This document shows positions 41,989 through 51,759 of a stretch of 63,833 nt of DNA, one piece after another. The notes under the pieces were generated by a model. That model ran no database searches. It saw nothing but the letters and a program-made list of their open reading frames with translations, and had not been told where the DNA came from. Source of the stretch: Myxococcales bacterium (GTDB taxonomy: Bacteria > Myxococcota > B64-G9); the NCBI GenBank assembly GCA_012798435.1, contig JAAZNF010000011.1, positions 1-63,833 on the forward strand, read 5' to 3'. The stretch's first letter is position 1. Each line of letters starts with the position of its first letter. Position numbers and translations under genes: made by a program.

Positions 41989-43833
41989 ATGTATTACATG
42001 TCAAAAAAACTGTGCCATTTGTTCGTAGCATCTTGTTTTATAAGCTTATTTTTTGTGTCGGCATGCAAGACAGTCGACTGGGCTGCCGTGGAGCAGTCTG
42101 ATGACGTCGACTTGCTATGGCGCTTCATCCGCGAATCGCCGGATGACATCCGGGCGGCCGAGGCTCGCGCTCGTATCGCCTCCATCGAGTACCGCCAGGC
42201 GCAGAAATTGAACACCCGGTACGCCTACCGTGTTTTCCTCGAGCGCCACCCGCAGTCGACTTTCGCCGTCGAGGCCAGACAGCGTCTGGAAAAGTTGGAT
42301 TTCGAAGACGCGGAGCGGGTCAACACACGAGCGGCATGGGAGGCCTTTCTGCGGGCTTATCCGCGCTCAGGAAAATCCGAGGCCGCGATAAAAAACCTCT
42401 ACGGCATCCTTTGCTCGGCCGCAAAGGCGGCATCACCCGAGGATCTGGACGCCATCCTCAGGGAATACCCGAGAATCCCTTGTGCTCAGATCATGGAGGC
42501 CCAGGCACGGGACAAGATGTTCGAGAAGGCCATGTCCCAGTCGGACACGATGGCCATCCTCGATCTCATCGAGCGCTATCCCGATCATCCCGCGGTGCCC
42601 AAAGCCAGAAAGCAAATTGTCGAAAAACAGGTTGAACAGCTTGTCCTCTATGCAAAATACGACCTCGCCATCGAGCTTGCCCTGTCACAGGCGAAAGACA
42701 CCGAGGCGGACAGCCTGGCCGAATCCATTCGAAGAGAGAAACTGCAGTGGGTCCTCGAATCCTTCGACCGAGGTCTCATTCAAAGGCACCTTTCCGAATC
42801 TGGCATCGACGAGGCCCTGGTGGCGGAGTTCGTTGGCGCGTTGGACAAGAACGCTCGCGTCGTGAAACCGCTCCGGGAGGCTGCCGGGATCTTGCGCCGT
42901 CCGGCCGTCGATCTCTCGGTGCTCGACGTCCAGGCCGATCCCAAGAACCGCTGGGATTACGTCGAACTGCTCTCTCTGCTGCCAGAAGAAAAGTCCGCGG
43001 ATGAGCTGCTCGTGTTGCTTTCGGATCAGTATCTGGAGGTCCGCCGCAGGGCATTCCAGTCACTCGCGGCTGTGCTTGCGAAGATGGGCTCGATCCGCAA
43101 GATGGCCTGGCTGGCCTCTTCGCGCGCAAAGCTCGTCGGTACGGCACGCCAGGGAGAGATGTTGTTCCGGCTGTTCGCGGTCGAGATGATGGCCGGCAAC
43201 ACGGCCAGGGCCGAGCAATGCCTGGAGCGATTGTTCGCCGGACGCGAGGATCCCGATCCCCTGGTCGCCCAACAGACAGTCCTGCTCAAGCTCTCCCTGG
43301 GACGCGAGCGGGAGGCGGCGGTGGCGGCGGCCGCGTTCTGCGTCCTGGCACGACAGTGGTTTGAGAAGCGCACGACCGATTGGTCTATCAAGGACGGCCT
43401 GGGAAGCTCGAGCGCGGCCTGGTTGAGTCTGCGCCAGCTCTTTGGCCTGGGAGTGTTGTGGAGAGAAGTCCTCGCGCCCTTCGAGCGGGGAAGCTCGAGT
43501 TTCAGCGAGGATCTCGGCCCCTGGTTGGAAAAGGGACGCGTTGATCTCGCCTCGCTCGAGGCTTGGCTCTCGGAGCAAGAGGAGAGATGGGAGCGCAGCC
43601 ACCCCGGCTACGTGCGCTCTGGAGCCGAGCCGTCCCTGGCTCGTGAGCAGAAGCGGCGGCAAGAAGAAGAGCGTCTCGCGGCGCTGCATCTGGCCCTGGC
43701 CGGCCCCGAACCGTCGCTGACCCTGCGCTGGGCGGCCTGCTGCCATCCTCGCCTCGAGACACGCGCATCAGCGGCGCTGGCGAGCTATTTCTTCCGGGTG
43801 CGCCGGGGATTTCCTGCCGTCGGGAGCCCATGA
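41989..43833 (+). CDS. helical-repeat lipoprotein
   Basis: A 614-residue lipoprotein (signal M-S-K-K-L-C ... F-F-V-S-A-C). ATG 41998 is an alternative start; neither has a clear Shine-Dalgarno. The frame is open upstream, but that part is antisense to the NlpC-like gene. The N-terminal half has repeats of the pattern L-x-x-F-L-x-x-Y-P-x-S-x-x-x-x-x-A-x-x-x-L-x-x-L (A-Y-R-V-F-L-E-R-H-P-Q-S; A-W-E-A-F-L-R-A-Y-P-R-S), as in BamD/TPR-like solenoids; the rest is helical with HEAT-like spacing. Its stop overlaps the helicase start (ATGA), an unexpected partner. Confidence 0.75.
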   Translation: MYYMSKKLCHLFVASCFISLFFVSACKTVDWAAVEQSDDVDLLWRFIRESPDDIRAAEARARIASIEYRQAQKLNTRYAYRVFLERHPQSTFAVEARQRLEKLDFEDAERVNTRAAWEAFLRAYPRSGKSEAAIKNLYGILCSAAKAASPEDLDAILREYPRIPCAQIMEAQARDKMFEKAMSQSDTMAILDLIERYPDHPAVPKARKQIVEKQVEQLVLYAKYDLAIELALSQAKDTEADSLAESIRREKLQWVLESFDRGLIQRHLSESGIDEALVAEFVGALDKNARVVKPLREAAGILRRPAVDLSVLDVQADPKNRWDYVELLSLLPEEKSADELLVLLSDQYLEVRRRAFQSLAAVLAKMGSIRKMAWLASSRAKLVGTARQGEMLFRLFAVEMMAGNTARAEQCLERLFAGREDPDPLVAQQTVLLKLSLGREREAAVAAAAFCVLARQWFEKRTTDWSIKDGLGSSSAAWLSLRQLFGLGVLWREVLAPFERGSSSFSEDLGPWLEKGRVDLASLEAWLSEQEERWERSHPGYVRSGAEPSLAREQKRRQEEERLAALHLALAGPEPSLTLRWAACCHPRLETRASAALASYFFRVRRGFPAVGSP

Positions 43834-45809
43834 TGAAGTACCGCCTCACGGCTGCGCCGGTGCCCGAGTCGTTCAGGTATGAGGAGCACCTCAACCCCGA
43901 GCAGCTCTCGGTCGTCATGGCGGGCGCGGGCGCGCTGCTGGTCATCGCTGGCGCCGGGACCGGGAAGACCCGCACGCTCACCTACCGTGTGGCGCGGCTG
44001 GTCGAGCTGGGGGTTCCACCCGGGCGCATCGCGCTGTGCACCTTCACCAACAAGGCCGCCCAAGAGATGCTCGCCCGGGCGGACGCTCTGGTCGGCGCCC
44101 GCTCGCGCGAGGTGCACGGCGGCACGTTTCACCACCTGGCCAACCGGCTGCTGCGCGAGTGGGGGACACGGCTGGGATACTCCGAGGGTTACACCATCCT
44201 GGACGAGGAGGACGCCCGCGACCTCCTCGGTGCTTGCATCGCCGAGAGAGAGCGCAAGGGCCGCGCCCTCACCCTGCGGGCCGCGGCGCTGTCTCCGCCC
44301 ATCAGCCTGGCGGTGAACAGCCGCACTCCGCTGGACCAACTGATCCTGCGGCGTTTCCCCGAGCTGTGCCCGGTGCTTCCCGAGATCCTGGAGGTGGCGC
44401 GCCTGTACCGGGAGCGAAAACAAAAGAACAACGTGATGGACTTCGATGATCTTTTGCACAACCTGCGCGAGCTGCTGGAAGACGACACCGTCCGCAGAGA
44501 GGTAGCGAGCCGCTTCGAGCACGTGCTGGTGGACGAATACCAGGACACCAACCGCCTGCAGGCCGAGATCGTCGACCTTCTGGCCTCGGCCCACCGCAAC
44601 CTGATGGTGGTGGGGGACGATGCCCAGTCGATCTACGGGTTCCGCGGGGCGGAACCGGGCAACATCCTGAACTTTTCCGAGCGCTGGCCCGAGGCGACCA
44701 TGTTCCAGCTCACCATCAACTACCGCTCCACCCCGCAGATCCTGGATGTGGCCAACGCCTGCATCCGCTGCAATCGCAACCAGGTCAAGAAGGACTTGCA
44801 GGCGAGCCGCCCGCCCGGGGAGCGAGCGGCTTTGGTCCCGGTGCGGGATTCATCCATGGAGGCGGCCTTCGTGGCCCAGCGAGTCCTGGACCTCGTGGGG
44901 GAGGGACAACCGCTGGACCAGATGGCGGTGCTCTACCGCGCCCACTTTCAGAGCATGGAGCTGCAGCTCGAGCTCACCCGGCGGAAGATCCCTTTCCGGG
45001 TTCGCTCCGGGGTGCGTTTTTTCGAGCAGGCGCACATCAAGGACGTGCTGGCCTACCTGCGCCTGCTCGCCAATCCCCATGACGAGCTGAGCTGGCTGCG
45101 TGTCCTCAACCTCCAGCCGGGCATCGGCCGCGGTGGCGCGCTCGAGCTGTTCCGACACCTCAACACCTTCGCGGATCCGGTAGGAGAGTTCGCGACACGC
45201 CCTCCGCTGGAGCGGGTCGGGGCGCGAGCGCGGGAGGCCGTGCGAAAAACCGCCGAGCTGTTTGCGCGCCTGAGAAGCCAGCCGGATCTCCCCGCGCCGT
45301 CGGCGGCCATCACCGAGGTGCTGGCGGGTGGCTACCGCGAGCTGCTGCCCTCCCTGTACGAGAACGCCGCCACGCGCGGCGAGGATCTGGACCACTTGGC
45401 CGAGTACGCGCAGCGCTTTTCCGATCTTCCGGGCTTTCTCTCCGAGCTCAACCTGCTCGCCTCCTTCGCCGCGGAGACGATCCTGCTCGCGGATCAACCG
45501 ACGGAGCGGCTCACCCTCTCCACGGTCCATCAGGCGAAGGGCCTGGAGTGGAAGGTCGTCTTCGTCATCGGCCTCTCCGAATCCCTGTTCCCGCACGCCC
45601 GCGCCATGCAAGAACCGGGTGGCGAGGAGGAGGAACGAAGGCTCTTCTACGTGGCGGTGACCCGGGCGGCTCGGGAGCTGTATCTGCTGGTGCCGCAGGT
45701 GGCGGATCGCCCCGGGGGCCGGCGGGCGTTGCTGCGGCCTTCGCGCTTCGTGGACGAGGTGCAGCGGGCGGGCGCCGTGGAGCGCTGGACCGTGGAGGAG
45801 GCGTCATGA
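43830..45809 (+). CDS. UvrD/Rep-family ATP-dependent DNA helicase
   Basis: A 659-residue superfamily 1A helicase with all main motifs: Q-like L-N-P-E-Q-L, Walker A A-G-A-G-T-G-K-T, T-F-T-N-K-A-A-Q-E-M (Ia), V-D-E-Y-Q-D-T-N (II), V-G-D-D-A-Q-S-I-Y-G-F-R-G-A (III), N-Y-R-S-T (IV), T-V-H-Q-A-K-G-L-E-W-K-V-V-F-V-I-G (V), E-E-R-R-L-F-Y-V-A-V-T-R-A (VI). Length is at the short end. It unwinds DNA 3' to 5' in repair. Translation is coupled to flanking lipoprotein genes on both sides. Confidence 0.95.
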   Translation: MMKYRLTAAPVPESFRYEEHLNPEQLSVVMAGAGALLVIAGAGTGKTRTLTYRVARLVELGVPPGRIALCTFTNKAAQEMLARADALVGARSREVHGGTFHHLANRLLREWGTRLGYSEGYTILDEEDARDLLGACIAERERKGRALTLRAAALSPPISLAVNSRTPLDQLILRRFPELCPVLPEILEVARLYRERKQKNNVMDFDDLLHNLRELLEDDTVRREVASRFEHVLVDEYQDTNRLQAEIVDLLASAHRNLMVVGDDAQSIYGFRGAEPGNILNFSERWPEATMFQLTINYRSTPQILDVANACIRCNRNQVKKDLQASRPPGERAALVPVRDSSMEAAFVAQRVLDLVGEGQPLDQMAVLYRAHFQSMELQLELTRRKIPFRVRSGVRFFEQAHIKDVLAYLRLLANPHDELSWLRVLNLQPGIGRGGALELFRHLNTFADPVGEFATRPPLERVGARAREAVRKTAELFARLRSQPDLPAPSAAITEVLAGGYRELLPSLYENAATRGEDLDHLAEYAQRFSDLPGFLSELNLLASFAAETILLADQPTERLTLSTVHQAKGLEWKVVFVIGLSESLFPHARAMQEPGGEEEERRLFYVAVTRAARELYLLVPQVADRPGGRRALLRPSRFVDEVQRAGAVERWTVEEAS

Positions 45810-46855
45810 GTCCCCTCGGTCGCATACTGCTTTTGGGCCTGGGACTTTCCATTCTCGGCTGCACCTCCGCCCGCGAGCGGGTGCGGCGCGATCTGGAGTG
45901 GAGCGAGCACGCCTTTCAACGCGGAGAGGTGTTCGAGGCCTACCGGCGCCTGAAGGGTGTCGTCCAGATGGACCTGGACCTGGCGCAGGAATACCAGACA
46001 CTGAACCAGCAGGTCACCTCGGCCGTGGAATATCTGATCGAGCAATGGGTGAGCCGGGCCGAGGCCGCCCGCGCGGCCAACGATCTTCTGGGGGCGCGAC
46101 TCTACCTGGGCGACCTGCTCGCCCTGCTTCCGCCGGCCGACCCGCTGAAGATCCGGATTGTGGAAAGATACTCGAAGATCGAGGATGACCTGCGCAAGAT
46201 TCGCTCGCGCATCGATGGCTGGATCCTCGAGGGTCGGAAGGCGTTTCTTGCGGGGGTATACTCGCGGGCGCGCGACGAACTGGAACGGGCGCTGGCCGTG
46301 GCGCGGGTGTATCGTCTTCCCCTCGATCTGGCGACGGAGCGAATGGCGGAGGAGGCGCGGCGACGCGCGCCGGTGAGCCACGAGACCCCTGTATCCGTCG
46401 AACCCCCGCCTGCGGAGTCGCCACCTCCGACGCCCAAAGAGCCGAAGGAACGGGTTGTCGTTCGTCGTCCGCCGCGCCCGGACCACCCACGCGGCCCGGC
46501 GACGTCGCCGCCAGTCGAGAAGGCACCCGACCCCGCCGAGCCCCTGCTGGACCGGGCCCGCGAGCGCCTGGCGAAAAACGATCTGGTGGGGGCGATCTCG
46601 GTGCTACGCGAATTGCTGCGCCAATTCCCCGATCATCCTCAAGCCCTGGAACTCTTGCGGAGCCTCGAGCCGCAGCGAAAACGGCTACTGGAAGAGCTCG
46701 GACGCCGGGCCGCGGAGTTCTTCTCTCGCGAGGACCTGGAGCAGGCGGCGCCGCTGTATCGGGATATCCTGGTGCTGGATCCCGGGAACCTGCGCGCCAA
46801 GGAAGGCCTGCAGATGCACAAGAAGTTTTTAGAGCTCAAGCAGAAACAGCGTTGA
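45806..46855 (+). CDS. TPR-like lipoprotein
   Basis: A 349-residue lipoprotein (lipobox S-I-L-G-C, ATGA overlap with the helicase stop). Two helical parts (20-190 and 245-349) flank a Pro-rich linker (about 200-245). The second part has TPR-like repeats (L-D-R-A-R-E-R-L-A-K-N-D-L-V-G-A-I-S-V-L-R ... L-E-Q-A-A-P-L-Y-R-D-I-L-V-L-D-P-G-N-L). It may scaffold envelope assembly. Its 3' end overlaps the convergent sensor-kinase gene by 20 bp. Confidence 0.82.
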   Translation: MSPLGRILLLGLGLSILGCTSARERVRRDLEWSEHAFQRGEVFEAYRRLKGVVQMDLDLAQEYQTLNQQVTSAVEYLIEQWVSRAEAARAANDLLGARLYLGDLLALLPPADPLKIRIVERYSKIEDDLRKIRSRIDGWILEGRKAFLAGVYSRARDELERALAVARVYRLPLDLATERMAEEARRRAPVSHETPVSVEPPPAESPPPTPKEPKERVVVRRPPRPDHPRGPATSPPVEKAPDPAEPLLDRARERLAKNDLVGAISVLRELLRQFPDHPQALELLRSLEPQRKRLLEELGRRAAEFFSREDLEQAAPLYRDILVLDPGNLRAKEGLQMHKKFLELKQKQR

Positions 46856-47918
46856 CCGGGGCCGGGGGAGGGTTGGGCTCCGCGGTGGGCAAGGTCAGGA
46901 AGAACGTCGCGCCGCGCCCGGGCTGGCTCCAGGCTGTCAGAAAACCGCCGAGGAGCCGCACCGTGGTGGCGGCGAGCGCCAGGCTCAACCCTTGCCGGTC
47001 GGGTTTGGTCGAGAAAAAAGGCGAAAAGAGCGCCCGCTCGACTCCCTCGTCGAACCCCGGCCCGTTGTCCCGGAACGTCGCCACCACCCGGCCCCGGCCG
47101 TCCCGGTTGGTGCCGATCTCCAGCATGCCTCCGCCCGCGGCCATGGCCTCGCGGGCGTTGTCGATGAGGACCGAGATCACCCGGCCGAGCGCTATCTCCT
47201 CACCGGCCACCAGCGGCAAGCCTTCGGCCAGGTTGAGGCGGATGGCGATGCCCCCCTCCTTGGCTACAGCGGCGAAGTCGTGGACGGTGCGCTGCACCAC
47301 GTCGTTCAACTGACAACCACTGCCCCGGGGGGAATCGGAGCGCAGGTACTGGCGTAGCCAACCCAGCCAGTCCAGCAAGGTACGCGCCTCGCGCTCGGCC
47401 AGGCGCAGGTAGTTCTGCAGTGGGCCGTCCGGGAGAGGCTGTTGCGGCGACAGGTTGACGAAGCCCAGGGTGCTAGAAGCCGACTTCTCGATCCTGGAGA
47501 GCAGGCCGCTCCCCATCCGGCGCAGGGCCTCGTCCCGAACTTCCCGCGCCTCCTCCCGGAACCGCCGAGTCGCATCCTTGTGGTTCTGTTCCAGGCGGGC
47601 GCCCAGGTCGCGGGTGAGGCGGGACAGATCGGCCAGCTCCTCCGGCCTGATGATCCGGCCCGAGTCCCCAAACCGCCCCTCGCCATATGCCGCCAGGGTT
47701 TTTGATAGCGCCCGTAGCAAATCGCGCATGCGGGAGAACCAGAAGTTCGCGGCCACCAGCGCAATCGCGGTGACGGCCAGGATGGCGAGTGCGCCGCGGG
47801 ACAGCAGAGTGCCGGTGTCCGCTGGTGATGACAGCGCCACGAGTAGCAGGATCAGGCCGCCCAGCAGGGCGCCGCCGCCCGCGAGGAGAAAGAAGAGTTG
47901 ACGCAGGTTTTTCGGCAT
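46836..47918 (-). CDS. His-less sensor kinase (degenerate histidine kinase)
   Basis: A 360-residue membrane protein (ATG 47918 chosen; TTG 47939 possible). Two hydrophobic helices (about 7-29 and 40-62) are followed by a helical dimerisation-type region and a full GHKL ATPase domain: N-box V-L-I-D-N-A-R-E-A-M, G1 D-N-G-P-G-F-D-E-G, F-box F-S-P-F-F-S-T-K, G2 Q-G-L-S-L-A-L. No H-E/D-x-R/N phosphoacceptor motif is visible where the histidine helix should be (R-M-G-S-G-L-L-S-R-I-E-K). No response regulator is adjacent. It may be an ATP-binding sensor without phosphotransfer. Confidence 0.78.
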   Translation of the reverse strand: MPKNLRQLFFLLAGGGALLGGLILLLVALSSPADTGTLLSRGALAILAVTAIALVAANFWFSRMRDLLRALSKTLAAYGEGRFGDSGRIIRPEELADLSRLTRDLGARLEQNHKDATRRFREEAREVRDEALRRMGSGLLSRIEKSASSTLGFVNLSPQQPLPDGPLQNYLRLAEREARTLLDWLGWLRQYLRSDSPRGSGCQLNDVVQRTVHDFAAVAKEGGIAIRLNLAEGLPLVAGEEIALGRVISVLIDNAREAMAAGGGMLEIGTNRDGRGRVVATFRDNGPGFDEGVERALFSPFFSTKPDRQGLSLALAATTVRLLGGFLTAWSQPGRGATFFLTLPTAEPNPPPAPVNAVSA

Positions 47919-48078
47919 ACGCAGGCGAAGCCTATCCAAGTACGGCGCAGCCTGTCAAACGACGGCGTGTGAACCCTTCAAACAAGGAATCCGTTCACAT
48001 CCACAGGCTGCGCCGCCGAGGAGTGGAATCGAGGCAGAAGTCGGGGGAAAAAGCAGCCGCGCGGGCTGGCGAAAAAGC

Positions 48079-49329
48079 TCAAGGCGCCGGCTTTTCCGGG
48101 GCGGGGGCCGGCGTGGGCGCCTTTTCTTCTTCGCCCACGCGGAAGATCTTGTAGCTCGCCTTCTTCCCCACGAAGTGGATCACCGCCGCCATGCCGCGGC
48201 TCTCGGTGCCGTCGTTCATGGCCCAGGCCATACTGTCCGCCGGCCCGGGGTTGAGAAACAGCGAATCCACGAAGGTGTTCTGGGCCACGAGCGAGGTCCC
48301 GTCCAGGTTGGTGGCCTTGCCGCCGGCCTCCTGGATGTTTCCGAAGGCCCCGAAGCGGATGCCGGCCTGCTGAAGCGCCGTGGCCAGGGCCGGGTTGCCC
48401 ACGTTGGCGCCCTCGGACACCGCGTCGATGCCCTGACGGTCCTTCTGGCGCGGTGGGCCGTGGGAGATGACCATGACGTTGCGCGGTGCAGCCTCTCGTG
48501 CCAGGCGGATGAGGCTCAAGGTGTCGCTCTCGTAGTACAGGCAACGGTCCCAGGGACAGTGCACGTATTCCGGATCGTGGTAGCCGGGCATCGAGACGAT
48601 GGTGAGGTCGTCGAGGTCTACCCGGCGGATGAGGTTCAGGTTGAAGACGTTGGGAAAGTCGCGGGCCAGCGTCGCCATGGCCGAGTTGAATACCGTCTTG
48701 CACTCGCGGTTGCCGCTCACCACCAGCACCGGCAGGTTTTTCTCGGCCAGCACCGAAACCAGGTCCACCAGGCCGTCGTAGCTCTTGCGCATGGCGTCGC
48801 GGCGGGCCTCCAGCGTGGCGCGCCGACGCAGGGCGGCCTTTTTCTCCTCTGACAGGGGATTGCCCTTTTCGTCCTTGTCGGGCACCGTGATGTCGCCGGG
48901 GATGGGCATGATGCCGGCGATGTCGCCCAGGTGAACGATGGTACGGACCTTTTCGCGCTCGAAGAAGGCCAGGATGCGCTCGAGGTTCTTCTTGTTGTCC
49001 GGCGTGAACTCCTTGGAGTCCGAGAGGATGCCGATGACCTCTTCCTCGTCGGGATCGGAGTCCTTCTGCTTGAGCCAGTAGCCGTCCAGTTCGAAGCGGC
49101 TGTCGCCGAAGAGGAGCTCGCGGGGCTTTCCGACGGTCTCCAGCGGCCCCACGCAGTCGTCCTCCGAGGCCTTGAGCGTGGCTTGGACGTCCGCGGCCTG
49201 GCTCGCCTCCGCCGGCTTTCCGGCGTCCTTGGGCTTCTCTTCGGTTGAGGGTTTTTGGCAGCCGAACAACGCCAGGGTTACCGCCAGGATGAGGGCACGA
49301 CCCGACCATGCGCGCACGAAGGATTGCAT
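48079..49329 (-). CDS. calcineurin-like phosphoesterase-fold lipoprotein
   Basis: A 416-residue lipoprotein (GGAGG five bases before ATG 49329; lipobox A-L-F-G-C). After an acidic linker, the body has the metallophosphoesterase layout I-G-I-L-S-D-S-K, V-H-L-G-D-I-A-G, V-V-S-G-N-R-E-C, V-I-S-H-G-P-P-R, but motif I is D-S-K rather than D-x-H and motif III is G-N-R-E rather than G-N-H-D/E. Two metal ligands thus look altered. Insertions with W-D-R-C and charged Lys/Glu stretches occur. Outer-membrane periplasmic location is likely; catalysis is uncertain. Confidence 0.78.
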   Translation of the reverse strand: MQSFVRAWSGRALILAVTLALFGCQKPSTEEKPKDAGKPAEASQAADVQATLKASEDDCVGPLETVGKPRELLFGDSRFELDGYWLKQKDSDPDEEEVIGILSDSKEFTPDNKKNLERILAFFEREKVRTIVHLGDIAGIMPIPGDITVPDKDEKGNPLSEEKKAALRRRATLEARRDAMRKSYDGLVDLVSVLAEKNLPVLVVSGNRECKTVFNSAMATLARDFPNVFNLNLIRRVDLDDLTIVSMPGYHDPEYVHCPWDRCLYYESDTLSLIRLAREAAPRNVMVISHGPPRQKDRQGIDAVSEGANVGNPALATALQQAGIRFGAFGNIQEAGGKATNLDGTSLVAQNTFVDSLFLNPGPADSMAWAMNDGTESRGMAAVIHFVGKKASYKIFRVGEEEKAPTPAPAPEKPAP

Positions 49330-49467
49330 CGTCGCCTCCAAAATGGAGTTTTAGTCCCTGAGTTCTTCGTCCGGGGGCAGTATACACAATGCGACTCGGA
49401 GGACAAGCAAATTGTTGGCGCCGGCGGCCGGGTTGACCGGCTGCGTCAGCGGGCGTAGCCTCGCATC

Positions 49468-50832
49468 GTGCGCACCGGGAATGGTGATAGGCAAGCACTC
49501 GAGCGGTGTAGGCGCTTCATCGAGGCCCATCGGCTGCTCGAACCATCGGACCGCGTGCTCGTGGCATGCTCGGGCGGCGCCGACTCGCTGGCCCTGCTCG
49601 ATATCCTCGGGCGCCTCAGCCAGCCTCTCGGAATTGCCATCGTCGGCTGTTACGTCGATCATGGGCAGCACCCGCGCGCCGCGAGCGCCGCTCGCCGGGT
49701 GGAGCGTCATTGCCGGCGGCTTTTGGTGCCGTTCGTCCTGTGCAGGGCCGACGCAGCCCGGGCGGCGCCAGGAAGCAACGAGGACGAGCTGCGCCGGGAG
49801 AGGGCCCGGCTGTTGGAAGAGACGGCCGAAGACCTCGGCTGTCGGCGCATCGCCACCGGGCACACCCGTGACGACCAGGCGGAGACGGTCCTGTTGCGGA
49901 TCGTCCGGGGCACGGGGGTCGCCGGCCTTCGCGGTATTCCAGTGCGGCGCGGGCGGTTCATCCGGCCGCTGCTGTGGAGCTCCAAGGAGACTCTGGAGCG
50001 GTACTGCCGGTCGCGCCGCCTGGCCTTCGATCGCGATCCCGCGAACCGGGACATGCGCTTTGTGCGCAACCGGATCCGGCACCACGTCCTCCCCCGGCTG
50101 AAGACGCTCAATCCCGCGGTGGCGGAGGCCTTGCTCCGGCTCTCCCGCGCCGCCGCCCGCGATCAGCGCGTGCTCGCGGCCTTGGCGCGCTCGGTACCGA
50201 TGGAGGAGGGAAGAGGATTCGCGCGCATCCCATGGAATCAAGCCTCCCAGCTTCCCGCCGCGGTCTTGACCCGCGCTTGGGTCCTCATGTTGCGCAAGGT
50301 GAAGGGACCGGGGGCATCCCTGCCGCTCGGCCACGGCGAGGTCATGCTGCGCCGCATGAGGCGCGAGGGCCCTGGGTGTTGGTCGCACTCGCTTCCCGGG
50401 GGAGTCGTGGTGCGCCGGGACAAGAGGTGGCTTTCGTTCGAGCTTCCCGACGGAAAAGCGAAAGCCTTCTGTATCAGGGTAAAAAAAACCGGCGAGGTCC
50501 GGTTGCCGCAGGGACGGATGCGCTTTTCCCTTCAACGGTTCCGGCCGGAGCGGGCCGGGCCATGCCGGGTGTTCTTCGACCCCGAACTCGCGCCTTTCCC
50601 CTTGACGGTGCGCTCGCTGCGGCCGGGGGACCGCCTGGAGAAGTGGGGCGGGGGAAGCCGCGAGGTGTGCCGGATCTTGATGGACGAGAAGATCCCGCGC
50701 CGGGACCGGACCCTGGTTCCGCTGCTGTGTCGCGGGCGGCGCATCCTGTGGATCGCGGGGGTGCGGCGCTCGCGACACTATCCGCTCAGCACCTGCGGAA
50801 AAATGGCCTTGTGCGTCGAGTACATACGTTGA
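49468..50832 (+). CDS. tilS: tRNA(Ile)-lysidine synthase
   Basis: A 454-residue enzyme that makes lysidine at C34 of tRNA-Ile(CAU), letting it read AUA. The PP-loop S-G-G-A-D-S (35-40) activates the base with ATP. T-G-H-T-R-D-D-Q-A-E-T (about 130-140) and P-L-L-W-S-S-K-E-T-L follow, and R-N-R-I-R-H-H-V-L-P marks the family. The C-terminal region holds the substrate domain (V-R-S-L-R-P-G-D-R-L). An in-frame TAG 9 bases upstream makes GTG 49468 the earliest start; no clear Shine-Dalgarno. Confidence 0.94.
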   Translation: MRTGNGDRQALERCRRFIEAHRLLEPSDRVLVACSGGADSLALLDILGRLSQPLGIAIVGCYVDHGQHPRAASAARRVERHCRRLLVPFVLCRADAARAAPGSNEDELRRERARLLEETAEDLGCRRIATGHTRDDQAETVLLRIVRGTGVAGLRGIPVRRGRFIRPLLWSSKETLERYCRSRRLAFDRDPANRDMRFVRNRIRHHVLPRLKTLNPAVAEALLRLSRAAARDQRVLAALARSVPMEEGRGFARIPWNQASQLPAAVLTRAWVLMLRKVKGPGASLPLGHGEVMLRRMRREGPGCWSHSLPGGVVVRRDKRWLSFELPDGKAKAFCIRVKKTGEVRLPQGRMRFSLQRFRPERAGPCRVFFDPELAPFPLTVRSLRPGDRLEKWGGGSREVCRILMDEKIPRRDRTLVPLLCRGRRILWIAGVRRSRHYPLSTCGKMALCVEYIR

Positions 50833-50857
50833 CAACCCCGAGCAAAACTGCTACGCA
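50829..50857 (+). promoter_or_regulatory. candidate promoter of the acyl-CoA/mutase operon
   Basis: TTGACA (50829-50834) overlaps the tilS stop; after 17 nt comes TACGCA (50852-50857), a poor -10. It is the only good -35 upstream of the operon's first gene. Confidence 0.35.
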
Positions 50858-50905
50858 AGGCCCGGGTATTTCAGAACTTCGGCGTGTTACCGCCGGGAGG
50901 TTCTC

Positions 50906-51757
<852 letters not shown>

Positions 51758-51759
51758 TC

